A stretch of DNA of 64,000 nucleotides from assembly GCA_011503125.2 (NCBI GenBank), contig WWBZ02000009.1, positions 558,001 to 622,000 on the forward strand, written 5' to 3'. The number at the start of each line of letters is the position of its first letter. Within the stretch, counting starts at the first letter, position 1. The DNA comes from Botryosphaeria dothidea (taxonomy: Eukaryota > Ascomycota > Dothideomycetes > Botryosphaeriales > Botryosphaeriaceae). A program made the translations under genes and the position numbers. Positions 46,060 through 57,571 of the stretch are shown piece after piece. The notes under the pieces are model-generated. The model was not told the origin of the DNA. It was given only the letters and a program-made list of their open reading frames with translations, and ran no database searches.

Positions 46060-46377
46060 CTATTGCTCTTTGGTCAAATTAAGCCCGGTCTGATTACGCG
46101 CATAGACATGCAAGATAACGGCGTTACTCGAAGCTGCATCACGGTGCAGCGTATCCACTATTCCTTGGAAGTCTACTGACTGAGTATCCCTGATGTAGTA
46201 TCGGTATGTTCGGTACTCGATGTCCGGGTTCACATTCTGCCAAACTTCCGCGTGGTTGATCCAGCTCTGTTCTTGGCCGTAGCAGACAGCTCGCACTTCC
46301 AACCAAATCATTCGGCGATCTGATAGCGACGCCGAGATCGACGGGTGCTTTTGGTTCGGTGCTGGGCTGGACGGCAC
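46060..46377 (-). CDS. Hypothetical protein, 105 aa
   Basis: Open frame starting MPSSPAPNQKHPSISASL, then WLEVRAVCYGQEQSWINHAE and a mixed hydrophobic/charged body. The residue composition is protein-like. No family was recognised and no intron is evident. It overlaps the start of the plus-strand Zn2Cys6-like frame by a few bases. Could be a small gene or a fragment. Confidence 0.35.
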   Translation of the reverse strand: MPSSPAPNQKHPSISASLSDRRMIWLEVRAVCYGQEQSWINHAEVWQNVNPDIEYRTYRYYIRDTQSVDFQGIVDTLHRDAASSNAVILHVYARNQTGLNLTKEQ

Positions 46378-46379
46378 AG

Positions 46380-46652
46380 GCTAGTCAACCCCCTCGGCAC
46401 GGCGTGGAAAGCTCCATCCCGTTCTCTGAACATGCTCGGCCATCTCGTGAATCTGCTGCTGCGCCGGTGAAGCGTGAAGATGCCCGATGTCCACCAGAGA
46501 GGACGAAAGCTTGTGACTATTGCATCATCTCCAAGACACCGGTCTTGTCCGTATCCAAGCGGGCTGAAGAGAAAGCCGATCGCGTAGGGTATGCCCTACC
46601 GTGTAACGTATGCCTAAATCGAATGCAATTTGATTGCAGCTGCTTCATGTGA
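46380..46652 (+). pseudogene. Zn2Cys6 zinc-cluster fragment
   Basis: The plus frame reads RTKACDYCIISKT, then about 25 unrelated residues, then LPCNVCLNRMQFDCSCF. The two halves match the first Cys pair and the last three Cys of a fungal Zn2Cys6 cluster, with the middle (Arg/Lys-Cys-Asp-Gly) missing or displaced by an insertion or intron. No downstream transcription-factor domain is seen. Probably a broken N-terminal piece of a fungal transcription factor. Confidence 0.4.
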
Positions 46653-47493
46653 GGCCGGCTCGTTTTGGGCGCTCGGGATTCTCCTTGGGTAGCTCTAAAC
46701 AAAGCTTTCCGGTTTACTACTTGACGGAGCATGAGGCGTGAAAATTGTATTGTGTTTTGAGAAAATTCGAGACCTTTATTGGAAGTCCACAATTAATTTC
46801 CAATCCCAAGAGACTCAGGTTAGTCTTGTAGTGCTGTAGCTTAAGCATGGTAATCTGTTCATAGTAGCTCTTTGCCAGACCTATAGTGGCGTATAAATGA
46901 TACCCAAGCAAAAAATTTCAGCTTGAACAGGATCGCGTTGAAAGAAATCGATAGATTATAATTTGAACGACAATGTTGGGTCGTGGGTGCTCAATTATCA
47001 ATGATGAAGATGTCGCTACTTCATTGGATGATGCTACTGATGCTAACTAAGTATCGACATCGCGGAGTAGTAATGTAACTATCTAACGAGGTAGTCTAGT
47101 TTGATCACGAATGTGAAGGGCATTGGTACTTGTATGCAGAGGGTAATGTAGAGACTTTAAGAACCGAGTTCGATAAGTTTAATAACCAATAACATTGAGT
47201 GATGCTGGCTGACGGATGATTAATCTAGGTGGCGAAAAGGAGGGGCGGAGAAGCTCAGCCAATCGCGGCATAATTCCTCAACGCCGAGAAGCAATCCGCA
47301 AGATTACTTTCTTCGCCGAGCTAAATCGCGTACTCAAGCAATGAAATTCCAACCGCACCCAATGCAAAACTAAGTCGGCCTTGGGTTTTCTGCCTGCAAC
47401 CATCTTGCTCTTGTCTCTTCCCTTCATGAGAGCCATTTTTCCTTTGACGACTTCTATCATTCTAATCACCCACCAATCACAACATTGGACACG
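46653..47493. other. Intergenic upstream of the RraA-like gene
   Basis: 0.8 kb AT-rich region,  no gene recognised. Presumed promoter of the gene at 47494. Confidence 0.5.
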
Positions 47494-48870
47494 ATGAATC
47501 AACCCAGCGTTTTGGACCGACTTTCAGGACTCGGAACCAATACAGTGTCTGATGCCTTGGATTTTCTCGGTCTGAAAGGAGCTACATGCGGCCTACGACC
47601 ACTCTGGGACTGTCCGAAGATTGTTGGACGCTCCAGCACAGTGAAAGCAGGCCCCAAGACTGATGCTGCTCCGACAACCTATCTATTTACCACGGTCGTA
47701 GATGCGGTAACGATGGATCATCGTATTCTCGTCATCTCCGGCGGCACAGATGGAGTCTCATGCTGGGGCGACATCTTCGCAAATGCCTCGAAAGAGAAGC
47801 GCATCCGCGGAACTATCATCGATGGCATGAGTCGTGACATCCATGGCAGCCGTGAGGTGGGCTATCCCGCGTACGGTCTTGGAGTGACTATGATCAGCGC
47901 GCGCAATCGGGTGGTGCAAGTCGACTCCGGCACACCGTTGCAGGTGGGAGGCGTCACAGTCTACTAAGACGACTACGTGATCACCGATAACTGCGGTACA
48001 GTCTTTGTCCCAGCTCAGCGCATTGAGGAGGTCCTGGATCTTGCCGAGTGGATCTACCGCCGTCAGTCCCTTATGTTCGACGCCGTCCGAGCCGGAAAGC
48101 CCGTGTCTGAAGTCACGCACGACACGCAGTTCGAAGCCATCCACGAGGGTACACCGTCACTGACAGCCGTGTCTGTCGCTTTATCTTCCAAACAAAACCC
48201 CAAGAAAGCTAGTGCCGAGGATCAAGAGTTGGTAGCGCTGTTTGCCGGTTCAGATACCCCTGGGGTCTCTGACGCGCTTGACAAACTTGGTATACCTGGG
48301 CAGGGGTTTGGTATCATGCCTTTGGCCGATTACAAAAAGGTTTTCGTTGGGCCAGCTTTCACTGTGCGTTACGTACCCGCCAGCGACCCGCCAGGAAGTG
48401 TTGGTGATTTCATCGACGACGTTGCCATAGGCGATTTCGTAGTCATCGACAACGGCAGCCGCACAGACTGTACCGTTTGGGGCGATATAATGACCCAGTA
48501 CGCCGGCTTACGAGGCATTGCTGGATCTGTTATCGACGGTGTGTGCCGGGATGTGAATCGTGCGATCAACGATGGCTACCCGCTCTTCACCGCTGGACGT
48601 TGGATGCGAACCGGCAAGGATCGAGTTCAAGTGGGAGGGATCAACGAGTTGGTTGGCATCGGCAAGGTACGTGTCAATCCTCGCGACATCGTTGTTGCCG
48701 ATGCAAACGGTGTTGTTATTGTTCCGCGAAATCGAGCTCGTGAGGTGGCCGAAGTCGCACGAAGGATCGAGAAGAGCGAAGAAAGCATCCGGGAGATGAT
48801 CGCTGGCGGAGCCACAATCGCCGAGGCACGAGAGCAGCTGGGTTATCATACACTGCAGCGTCAAGGATAG
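47494..48870 (+). pseudogene. Tandem RraA-like (HMG-aldolase-fold) protein with one nonsense codon
   Basis: Two copies of the RraA/4-hydroxy-4-methyl-2-oxoglutarate aldolase domain lie in one frame: domain 1 about 47500-48030 and domain 2 about 48220-48760. Each has the metal-binding pattern Asp-x20-Arg-Asp: WGDIFANASK...GMSRDI and WGDIMTQYAG...GVCRDV. Each is followed by a beta strand ending in Val-Pro. A single TAA (47965-47967) interrupts domain 1 within its last strand, between VGGVTVY and DDYVITDNCGTVFVP. Downstream sequence is otherwise perfect for 300 codons, so the change is recent, polymorphic, read through, or a sequencing error. The true start is ATG 47494 (MNQPSVLDRLSGLG). No intron is visible. 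Family members cleave oxo-acid aldols or act as decarboxylases. Which substrate is unknown. Confidence 0.75.
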
Positions 48871-49801
48871 GGATTGGTTGAAGGAACTTTTTGTAGTTGG
48901 TTTCAGGCGAAGCAATATTGTTACGATTATAAACTGCATCCTCCGGGTCAGCACTCTGCCATGTTACAAATTCATGTCAATGTTATTACTTTGAAGTGCA
49001 AAAGTGACGCCATATGATGAGCATTAAATAAGATGTTCAGTCAGGAATCATTTGTTATATTCTCTATACTGTCGAATGCTTTGAGGAACTTGCGTCACTC
49101 AAATCCATTTCCCTACGTTGGTCAAGTATGTACATACAAGGTAACGCTGAGACCTCGGGCTGCACTAACCCATGAGACGTGCATTTTGGTGCATCAACAG
49201 CATGTAGTTTACCCATCAAGGAGGTTGGTCGGTAAATTGCATGTATTTGATTGTTGGTGCACCAAACAACGGTGATGGGTAACGGCGTAGAACGAACTGC
49301 GCCGACAAACCTCGGCATAATCCTCTCATTCGCCGGCAGAAGAGTGAACCAGGGCCCGTTATACCAGCCATGTCACCGAAAATGGTGGTACTGGCTTGAA
49401 AATAACGCTTGGTAAGGCGCTACAGAATTTTGGAATACAATTGTCGCGACCGTGATAGAGGATGGTTTCGAGTGAACTCATGTAATGCTTTCGTGCCCGG
49501 CTAGATTTTTGGTTTCGCCGTGGGCTGGATCCTTGATTTCGCCATTGACCTTGAGCTTCGCTTGGGCTATATTTATTTTCCCGGTACAGCATAGCTCTAT
49601 CTCTCTCCCATTGTTCCATTGCGGCTACTTTCAAATAATTCACCAAGTCCTTAACATAAACATCATTGCCTATCGTGCCATCTACCTTCACTGCTCCTTT
49701 CCTTGCATTCACGCGCTGCTATTCCTAAACGGATTCATGACAACGTCTTTGGAGTTTCGATCAATTTTATTGAAGAGCGCCCTGAACGCAGAACGTCATT
49801 C
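48871..49801. other. Intergenic, nothing recognised
   Basis: 0.9 kb between two plus-strand loci. No tRNA or repeat was recognised. Confidence 0.5.
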
Positions 49802-51150
49802 ATGTCAGCCATGACAACTTCGGTTCATAACCCGCGGTTACGCATGCTCAATGCTCTCCGAGCCAACTCGAAGCCTATTATGACTTTTCTAGGGCTCCCC
49901 TCCTTTCGCACAACCCAAATTGTAGCTCAGTCCGGCGTTGATGTTAGTATTTCTCATCTTATATGGTTTATTTCCCCGCTGATGATTGTACAGGGTATCA
50001 TCGATTGTGAGCATGGCCATATCAACGACGATTCCATGCACAGCTCGACTGCCGCTATTGCTGCTTTGGGAGTTTCGCCGCTTGTTCGTCTCAGAATGAC
50101 TCATGCCGATTTGATTAATGTTGGAAATCTGTCAGACTATTTTACCTTACTGCCTCAGGCGTCACATTCTTTTGGGTATCAAGATCAACATCTTCATTTG
50201 CCACCTCCTCACTACTCCTCATATTCACAAGCTTCGGATATCAACATCGGCTTCTGTTCTCCTCGGTTATTCAAACACTCTTTTATATATATAAGCAAGC
50301 CTACCGACCTCCCTCTCAGGAGACAGGCAGAATCTACTCTCTTTTCTGACCTCACAACTCTTCACTCTCAAATCCAATAAAATCACGTGTTTTGCATATT
50401 GCTTTTGCAACACCAGATAGCTTAGTCACTCACTTACGTATATAAGGAGGGTGGGCCACCTACGCCCTTCCTCCTCATGCCAATCATCAATGGATCATCG
50501 TTGTTCATCAACAATCTAACAATTAAAAGAGCTTTGGATGCTGGTGCACAGTAAGTGACACAAGTCCTGCCTCATTCCAGTATTGAAAATATTACAAGTG
50601 GCATCGTTGTACCTCAAATCAGCACTGCCGAAGATGCTCGAGCTGTTGTCACCCATTCAAAATTCCCCCCACAAGGGCTTCGAGGGCAAGGCTCAGCATT
50701 TCCAGCCATCACTCACGGTATCGATATCCCGACATACCTGAAAACGGCAAATGAAACACTTATCACCTGTGTTCAAATTTAATCGATATTGGGGGTCGAG
50801 AACAGTGACGTTATCTGTGCTGTACCTGGTGTTGGTTAGTGTTTGAACCCTCAGATTGCAAGAATGGTTTCGCTTATACCAGTGAAGATATGATATTCAT
50901 CGGGCCAAACGACCTTGCCCTATCGGTTCTTGGCTATGTTCCGGCAAAAGGTAATGAGCCAGAGTTTGTCGGTGCTATCGAAAAGATCGTGGCGGCAGCC
51001 AGAAAGCATGGAAAATGGGTCGGCCGATTATCAAACAATGGGGCCTTGTGCAAGGAGCGTTTGGGAGTATTCGATACTGTGGCATTGAGTTATGATATTC
51101 GGGCGATCCAGAATTGGTATACAACTAAGCTACAAGTTGCGCGGTCGTGA
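49802..51150 (+). pseudogene. HpcH/HpaI aldolase, pseudogene interrupted by an LTR
   Basis: The start at 49802 (MSAMTTSVHNPRLRMLNALR) leads to GLPSFRTTQIVAQSGVD, an intron (49943-49993, GTTAGT to TACAG) and IIDCEHGHIND, the hallmark Asp-Cys-Glu-His-Gly of this aldolase family. At 50118 an LTR insertion splits the gene. It resumes at 50527 with RALDAGA, intron (GTAAGT to TACAAG), VPQISTAEDARAVV, FPPQGLRGQGSAF. A TAA at 50780-50782 stands where Glu is expected (VQI-E). A further intron (GTTAGT to GTGAAG) precedes DMIFIGPNDLALSVLGY, and the stop ends at 51150. Relatives are class II aldolases splitting 2-keto-3-deoxy acids with a divalent metal. Both the insertion and the nonsense codon inactivate it. 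Confidence 0.8.
50119..50521 (+). mobile_element. Composite solo LTR inside the aldolase gene, TSD ATTAA
   Basis: Left part (50119-50380) is a family A LTR (TGTTGGAAATCTGTCAGAC ... TCAAATCCAATA). Right part (50381-50521) resembles the second half of the copia LTR at 7007-7162 (TATATAAGGAGGG, CCACCTACGCCC, CCTCCTCATGCCAATC) and ends TCTAACA. The whole is flanked by ATTAA at 50114-50118 and 50522-50526. Removing the insert and one ATTAA restores the aldolase reading frame exactly at Asp-Leu-Ile-Lys-Arg-Ala-Leu. Confidence 0.85.
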
Positions 51151-52769
51151 TTCCCTACAAAGTAGAAAGGAAGGTATGCCTACCTGGCTAGTTACGAGCT
51201 TGCACGTGGAATTGATGGCCACAAAGCCTGGGAAAAACTCCACGGCAAGGCAAACTTCTGTTGTCTATCACGAAAATTGTATAAGGGCAATGAATGATGA
51301 ATAAAAGTGTTTCGCATAGTAAAAAACTTACTATTCACCAGTGGTTGCGTTGGGGGTAAAAGCTTAGCGCTTGAGGGGGAGGGACTGCCGCAGAAAACGG
51401 TGTCAACCCCCTTTAAAAACGGAGCATTACTGTGAAATTCGCTTTTGCCCTATAATGATGAAGGTGTTGGATCATTCGTAGAAGACCGGGACCTTCCACT
51501 GGAGTAAGCAGTCAGTCGTCCGAAGGGTCAGTCCTGAGGGATTAGGTGCGACACCGATTTAAGTGCAAAGCAGCAAAGAAAAGAAAGAGAGGGAAAAACG
51601 TTGCTTTTGGTCCGCCAGTATAGTTCTGACTATTTTATAGTTTTTTAGAAAGTAAACTTGTCACGTGATCGTCTGAGCTGGTTATAACGATAGAAACTCC
51701 CCGCCAATGTCTGGGTAAGAACAACTCCAAAAACTCTAAAATGTAGAAAATAGACAAGCTACAAGTCAATAATATCAGGAAGCGCTGACGTCCAACAAAG
51801 ACGGACAATCATTCACCGATCATCTTTCCACAGACCCGGCATACTCAAACTGGGCTCATCTTCCAGAGAAGCTTCCTCGATCAGGAGATCATCGTCTGAA
51901 GAATTCGTCCTTTTAATCAGAGTGCACTCATCCTCCGAAGACGTCTCCTCCTTCATGTCGTCCTACCGGTGCGTGCTGGGATGCAGCCCGTCACCGCGGA
52001 TGCTCTTGTCGTCGTGGTCTCCCTCATGGAGACGCTCATCGCAATAGCGCTCTAGATGACGGAGGTAGAGCCCGCATTCCTCGGACAGATAGTCGAAGAT
52101 GCCGGCTATCTCGCAAAGGGTAGTCAATGGAACGCTCTGCATCGGCATTCCCCACAGTCTCCAAGTCCTATAGCTAGAGGTTGTAGACGATATCTTGAAG
52201 ATCTTCAATCGCCACCAGAGCTTGGCGGAAATCGTGGCGAACTCGATCCATCTTCTGTCACTGTCGTGAAGGTAGCTGGCCTGTGGAAGATGGAGTTGAA
52301 ATACCGAATCTCTTTTCTTTTATACATACTTTGGCGCAGGCTGTTCAATTACACACTTGGCAGTCAAGACGCAGTTGCACTGCTTTGCTTGCAGAATAAG
52401 TCCTGTGTTCGTAGAAGCTGCGATGTGGAGTGAGGAGTTCACTGTTCGCGAACAATGGAATTTGGGCCCCATGCCAAGCCTTGTGTTGGACGAAGTCACG
52501 AGAAAACGCCGAGCGCTTACACGAAGCAGAGAAAGCGGGCAAGCGGGACCCGTTGGGCGTATTTCGTCATAGTCCACTTAGTGATGCTTTCTCCGCCGCG
52601 CGAGAGCGAGAATAGTATGATGACATACCCCGCATTTGTCATCCCGGCAAGCTCCCACATCTCCGAATATTACCAACCATATAAATCTCACCGGCCCTGA
52701 TTCCACTCCCTTGTCTGTCTCTTCCATCCCATACAAAAACAAACCAACTTTTCTTCGTCAAGAAATACC
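51151..52769. other. Gene-poor stretch, 1.6 kb
   Basis: Only short frames on both strands, none with a recognisable domain. The last few hundred bases should hold the promoter of the GFA-family gene (CT-rich tract at about 52690-52735). Confidence 0.45.
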
Positions 52770-53324
52770 ATGCCTGAGCTTACCGGTGATCCGAATCAGC
52801 ATCCCATCATAGAATTCGCAGAAGGAATTTCCGGCCATTGTCTTTGCGGAAGCATACACGTAACGATCCATGACAAAGAGCTTTTTACAAAGCGCCGTGG
52901 CCACCTCTGTCACTGTGCAAATTGCCGGAAGGTTGCCGGAAGCTACGTCGCAAGCAATCTGATCATCGATGAGGATAAGGTGACAATCGAAGACAGAGAT
53001 GGCACCCTCAAGGAGTTTGTGGATAAGGGGACCATGAGCGGAGAACCTCTTGGTCGGTTCTTCTGCGGCACTTGTGGAAAGTAAGTGACTGCCCTGTAAC
53101 GCTTTCAGTACACGTATGCTGATCCGAATAGCCCGATCAAGTCCGTCGTTCCGGCTCGCAAGGGAAAGGTTATCATCAAGATGGGCATGTTTCCCCGCAT
53201 CCCGGCGCCTGAATGCGAAACGTTTGCCCTTCATCGTCATGACTGGCAGGGTGTTCATCAGGGAGTCGATCAGTACAAGATCAGGATCTTCGATGAGAAG
53301 CTGGAACCATTCAATGTAACTTGA
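52770..53324 (+). CDS. GFA-domain (glutathione-dependent formaldehyde-activating enzyme/CENP-V type) protein, 167 aa
   Basis: Two exons, 52770-53080 and 53132-53324, with a 51-nt intron (GTAAGT to AATAG). The zinc-binding Cys pattern of the GFA fold is complete: GHCLCGSIHV, then HLCHCANCRKVAG, then FFCGTCGN. Length is normal for fungal members. The start is the only Met in context and follows a CT-rich leader. Such proteins bind zinc and are annotated as possible carbon-sulphur lyases or glutathione adduct enzymes. The real substrate is usually unknown. Intact, with no signal peptide, so probably cytosolic. Confidence 0.85.
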
Positions 53325-54064
53325 CCATTCACTGGGCAATCCGGACAATCCGAACTAGCATGCTTTCAGGAGTAGTCGAATATCTTCATTGCTCGAGTTG
53401 CCATGTTCAAATAGAGCTTGCGGACTTCTCTCCTTTGCCACATGTCGTACTTGCTGGGTTTCCAGCTGAGTTTGTCGGAGCATCGTTGGGCGGCATCTTT
53501 AGCCCAGAGGAAATCTTCGATCGATCTTGGTGATGGCAGATCAATGGCCATTGACGCGGGGTAGAGAGTCCATGCACCTTCACACGCTCAAACAGGTCAG
53601 TGTTATCCGCGATCTGGGTAGTTGGCGATGTATAAAACGGTGCGGATCTTCCCGAAACCTGCCATCACAAGAACGAAGTCCGACGGTTCGATGCAGCAGG
53701 GTTCTGTTGTAGCGTTCATCTCCAAACCCAATCCTTATCGTCCACCTAATTTCTCGTACGTCAATGGCGAAATAAGGTTTGCGGCTGAGTTGGCCGTGCC
53801 CCTGCATAGTTTGCAAGCACTTGCGGACATACTTCCGAACAGTCCAGATTCGATATGTCGGACCGGGAAGTCCACATTCGAGGAAGGAACAGGGGATAAG
53901 GCCCGAACCGCTGTCAAGCACGGTGACGGAGTCTGAGACGTACAATGACATCGAAGCCGAGGTGAATCGGGGCGTTTATCTGGAAATGCACCTTCCCTGC
54001 GGACATTATTCTTCCACTGCAGGACACAGTATCAACACCATCCCGAGACCTTGGAATAACAAAT
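53325..54064. other. Intergenic, nothing recognised
   Basis: 0.7 kb between the GFA gene and the NRPS-like gene. Presumed promoter of the latter. Confidence 0.5.
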
Positions 54065-57000
54065 ATGTCAATATCAACCATGGAAGGCAAGTTGCCGCAG
54101 ACGATCGACGAGCTACTCCACTGGAGGGCAAAGACTGACCCTTCCGCCCCTATTCTATCCTATCCAAGCTCTGGCGACAAGTTCATTGAATACACTGCAG
54201 CCGAACTGGACCGCATGACCACACTCGCCGCCGCACTCTACACCAAAACGCTCCCCGAAGATGCACTCACACCCGGCAGCGTCGTAGGCATCCTCGGCGT
54301 CGGCACCCTGGAATACATTGTCACCTACCTCGCCCTCCAACGCCTCCGCCTAACCTGCCTCTTCCTTTCCACCCGCCTCTCCGAGGCCGGCCTCACGCAC
54401 CTCCTCAAAACCACAAACTGCCGCGCCATCCTCTCGCAGCACCGCTTCCACCCCACTATCTCGCGCGTCCGCCCCACCCTGTTCCGCCCCCTCTCCTCCA
54501 TCCCCATGCTCGAAGGCGCCTACATCCTCAACCCCATCGTCATGGACGCCCTCCGGCCCCTCACCCACTGCACCTCCTTCCGTCACCGCCACATCCCCTC
54601 CGCGCCCGAGCCTCCCGCCTGGATCATCCACTCCTCCGGCACCACCGGCCTCCCCAAGCCCGTCCCTATCGCCGCCTCGCGCGCGCTCGCCTCGCTGCGC
54701 GCGCAGGGCGCGCCCCCGCGCACGCTGTCGACGCTGCCGCTCTTCCACAGCTTCGGCCTGTCCGGCCTCAACGCCGCGCTCGTGCACTGCCGCGTGCTGG
54801 CGGTGGTGGCGCCGGACGCGCCGGTCACGGGCGGCGCGGTTGTGGGCGCGCTGCGGGCGACGCGCGCGCGCCGGCTCGTCACCGTGCCGTACGTGCTGCA
54901 GCTGGTGGTCGCGGCGCGCGGGTGGGAGCGCGCGTTGGCGGCGCTCGAGGCGGTGACGTTTGGCGGCGCGCCGGTGCCGGAAGGGCTGGGGGAGCGGCTG
55001 GTGGGCGCGGGCGTGCGGTTGGTGAACCATTATGGGTTGAGCGAGTGTGGGGGCCGGATGATGAGGCCGGTGGGGCTGGGGGCGAGGATTGGAAGTGGTT
55101 GGTGTTGATGCCGCATGCGGTTGGGCATGCGCGGTTTGAGGCTGAGGCTGAGGAGGGTGGGCGGGTTTGTAGGTTGGTTGTGGGGCCGGGGTTGCCGACG
55201 AGGGGGTGGGTGGAGGAGCAGGCGAGGGCGGATGGGTGGTATGATACGAAGGACTTGTTTGAGAGACATCCGGTGGATGAGGAGAAGTGGCGGTTTGTGG
55301 GGAGGCAGGATGATACGATTGTGTTGGTGAACGGAGAGAAGGCGAATGCGGTGCCGTTCGAGCTGGCGGTGAAGAAGAATAAGTATGTGAAGACTGCCGT
55401 GGCATTTGGAGACCAGCGGGACTCGATGGGCATGATCGTTATTCCGGAAACGAAGGGGTTGTCGAGCGAGCAGGTGTTGGAGAGCATATGGCCAGAAGTC
55501 GAGGCTGTGAACGAGGAGGTTCCCAAGTACGCAGGAATCTCAAGAGATGCGATATTGATCCAAGATCCGGGTACAACATTCCCAAGCACGGATAAGGGAA
55601 CGGTCATCCGAAGTGCTTTCTACAAGCAATTCGAAGTAGACATCGAGAACCACTATGCGGGAATGCGGCTCCCGAACGGCGTTACATCGAATGGGGTTGA
55701 ACCACGGAATGGTGACTATAGCTTCAGGAGTTCAATACGGGAAGTTGTTCGGGAGTCACTACAGCTTGAAGAATCAGACCTGGCCGATGACGCGGACTTT
55801 TTTGCCCTGGGGATGGACTCGCTACAAGCCACAAGAATACAAGCCAGACTTGTTAAACAGATTAGTTCAGTCATTCCCATGAATGCGGTTTTCCAGAACC
55901 CCAGCGTGGATCTTCTTACCAGGTACCTAGAGAGTCAGGAAGAAAATGGGGTTGAAGAAACGGAAGGAGTCGCAGCAGAATTGGTGGAGAAATATTCGAA
56001 GTTCCCTTCGAACAAAGGTGCAAAGACGCCGCATGGTACTGAGAAAGAAGTCGTTGTAAGTTCTGGATCCAAACCACCTCGGCCAACACTTTCGTTAACA
56101 ACCATAGCTTCTTACCGGCGCAACTGGATCTCTTGGGCGTTACATCCTGTCTAGTCTCCTTCAACGAACCACCGTAGAGAAGGTCTACTGCCTCGTCCGA
56201 GCCAAGGACTCCGCCTCCGCACATTCCCGCATCCTCACAAGCCTCGAAACCGTCCACATCCTCGAAAGCACCATCCACCACCTCCCCAAACTCAAGGTCC
56301 TCCCATCCGACCTCAGCGCGCCCGACCTCGGCCTTGACCCACCCACCCGCTCGGAACTCATCTCCACCATCACCCACGTCATCCACAATGCATGGACGGT
56401 CAACTTCACCATGCCCCTCCCCAGCTTCGCGGACCCCTGCCTCTCCCCGACCCACGCCCTCCTCGCCCTCTGCGCGGCCTCCGCTCGCACGCCAACCTTC
56501 ACTTTCATCTCCAGCGTCGCCGCGGCATCCAACACGCCTTCCCCCGTCGCCGAAGAGCTGGTCCCCTTCGCCCAGGCCGGCGCGACCGGCTACGCGCAGG
56601 CCAAGTGGGCGGCCGAGCGCATCTGCGCGGTCGCGGCGGCGAAAGCAGGCATCCCGACACGGGTGCTGCGCGTGGGGCAGGTGGCGGGCGACAGGGCGCG
56701 CGGGGCGTGGAACCCGAGGGAGGCGATTCCGATGACGGTGCGGGCGGTGGGGGTCACGGGGGCGATGCCGCTGCATACGGAGGAGGAGTGGCTGTCGTGG
56801 TTGGCAGTTGACGACTGCGCGGAAGCGGTGGTGGAGGCGGCGATGGTGGGGGATGTGGGTGGTGGTGATTGTGGTGGTGAGGCGGGGTGTGAGGTCTTGC
56901 ATGTGTGCAATCCTAGGATGTTCTCGTGGAATGAGGATTTTTTGCCGGCGTTGAGGAGGGCTGGGCTGGATTTTGAGAGCGTGGAGGGGCCGGAGTGGAT

Positions 57001-57229
57001 GAGGAGGTTGGAGATGGCTGAGCGGGATCCGGAGAAGAACCCTGCGGTAAAGCTGCTTGGTTGGTTCAGATCTGTCTATGGTGAAGCCAGTAGGAAGAAC
57101 CAGGTAGCGGCGCATTTTGAGACACAGAAGAGCGAGAAAAGAGCTCCGAGTCTCGAAGGAGCCGCGGCGATGGGGGATGAGATGTTCGGGAAGTTTTTGA
57201 GATTTTGGCAGAACGAGGCATGGGCATAA
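54065..57229 (+). CDS. NRPS-like adenylation-thiolation-reductase enzyme
   Basis: Exons 54065-56055 and 56108-57229, intron 52 nt (GTAAGT to CATAG), about 1040 aa. Adenylation domain: HSSGTTGLPKP at about residue 190 (ATP-binding core), NHYGLSECG at about 323, WYDTKDLF and GRQDDTIVLVNGEK. Carrier domain: phosphopantetheine Ser in FALGMDSLQATR. Reductase domain: LLTGATGSLGRYILSSLL (NAD(P)H-binding), SSVAAASNT and the Tyr-x3-Lys pair in GYAQAKWAAERI. This set activates a carboxylic acid, tethers it, and releases it by reduction to aldehyde or alcohol. The substrate is unknown. The frame breaks at a run of five G (55049-55053); one more G would keep it open through GPDDEAGG and DWKWLVLMP. A sequencing error is as likely as a mutation. 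No biosynthetic neighbours are obvious. Confidence 0.8.
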
Positions 57230-57571
57230 GGACTCCCGACGCGCGAAAGGATAGCAATCAAGAGCTCCTGGATACGGGGAGTGGAAGCATTCGTCCAGAC
57301 ATGGCTGCCTAGGGGACTTAACCGTGACGCGCACTATGGACAGACGAGAGCTGGGAATATATCCTGCTGAGAGCTCTGACGTAACGCGGACACCTGTCGA
57401 GAGATATGCCACTCTTTCCTGATTCGAGCTCAGTCAAAGTCTTTTTCCGTTTGTTTACTGACGTATCCACACGCGCCTGCCTGGAGCGCGTCTCGGGCAC
57501 GTCTACGCCCACCTTCGACCACCTTCGCTCTGCACTTCTCATCCACCATCCAACCCCAGCTCAACGCCACC
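57230..57571. other. Intergenic promoter region
   Basis: Short region upstream of the BTB-like gene with a CT-rich leader before the ATG at 57572. Confidence 0.5.

Noticed and set aside
54350..55405. 351-codon minus-strand frame rich in Pro, His and Arg
   Set aside because: Mirror of the adenylation domain; composition typical of a shadow frame.
55916..57412. 498-codon minus-strand open frame
   Set aside because: Antisense to the reductase domain of the NRPS-like gene in GC-rich sequence; low-complexity Arg/Pro/His composition.
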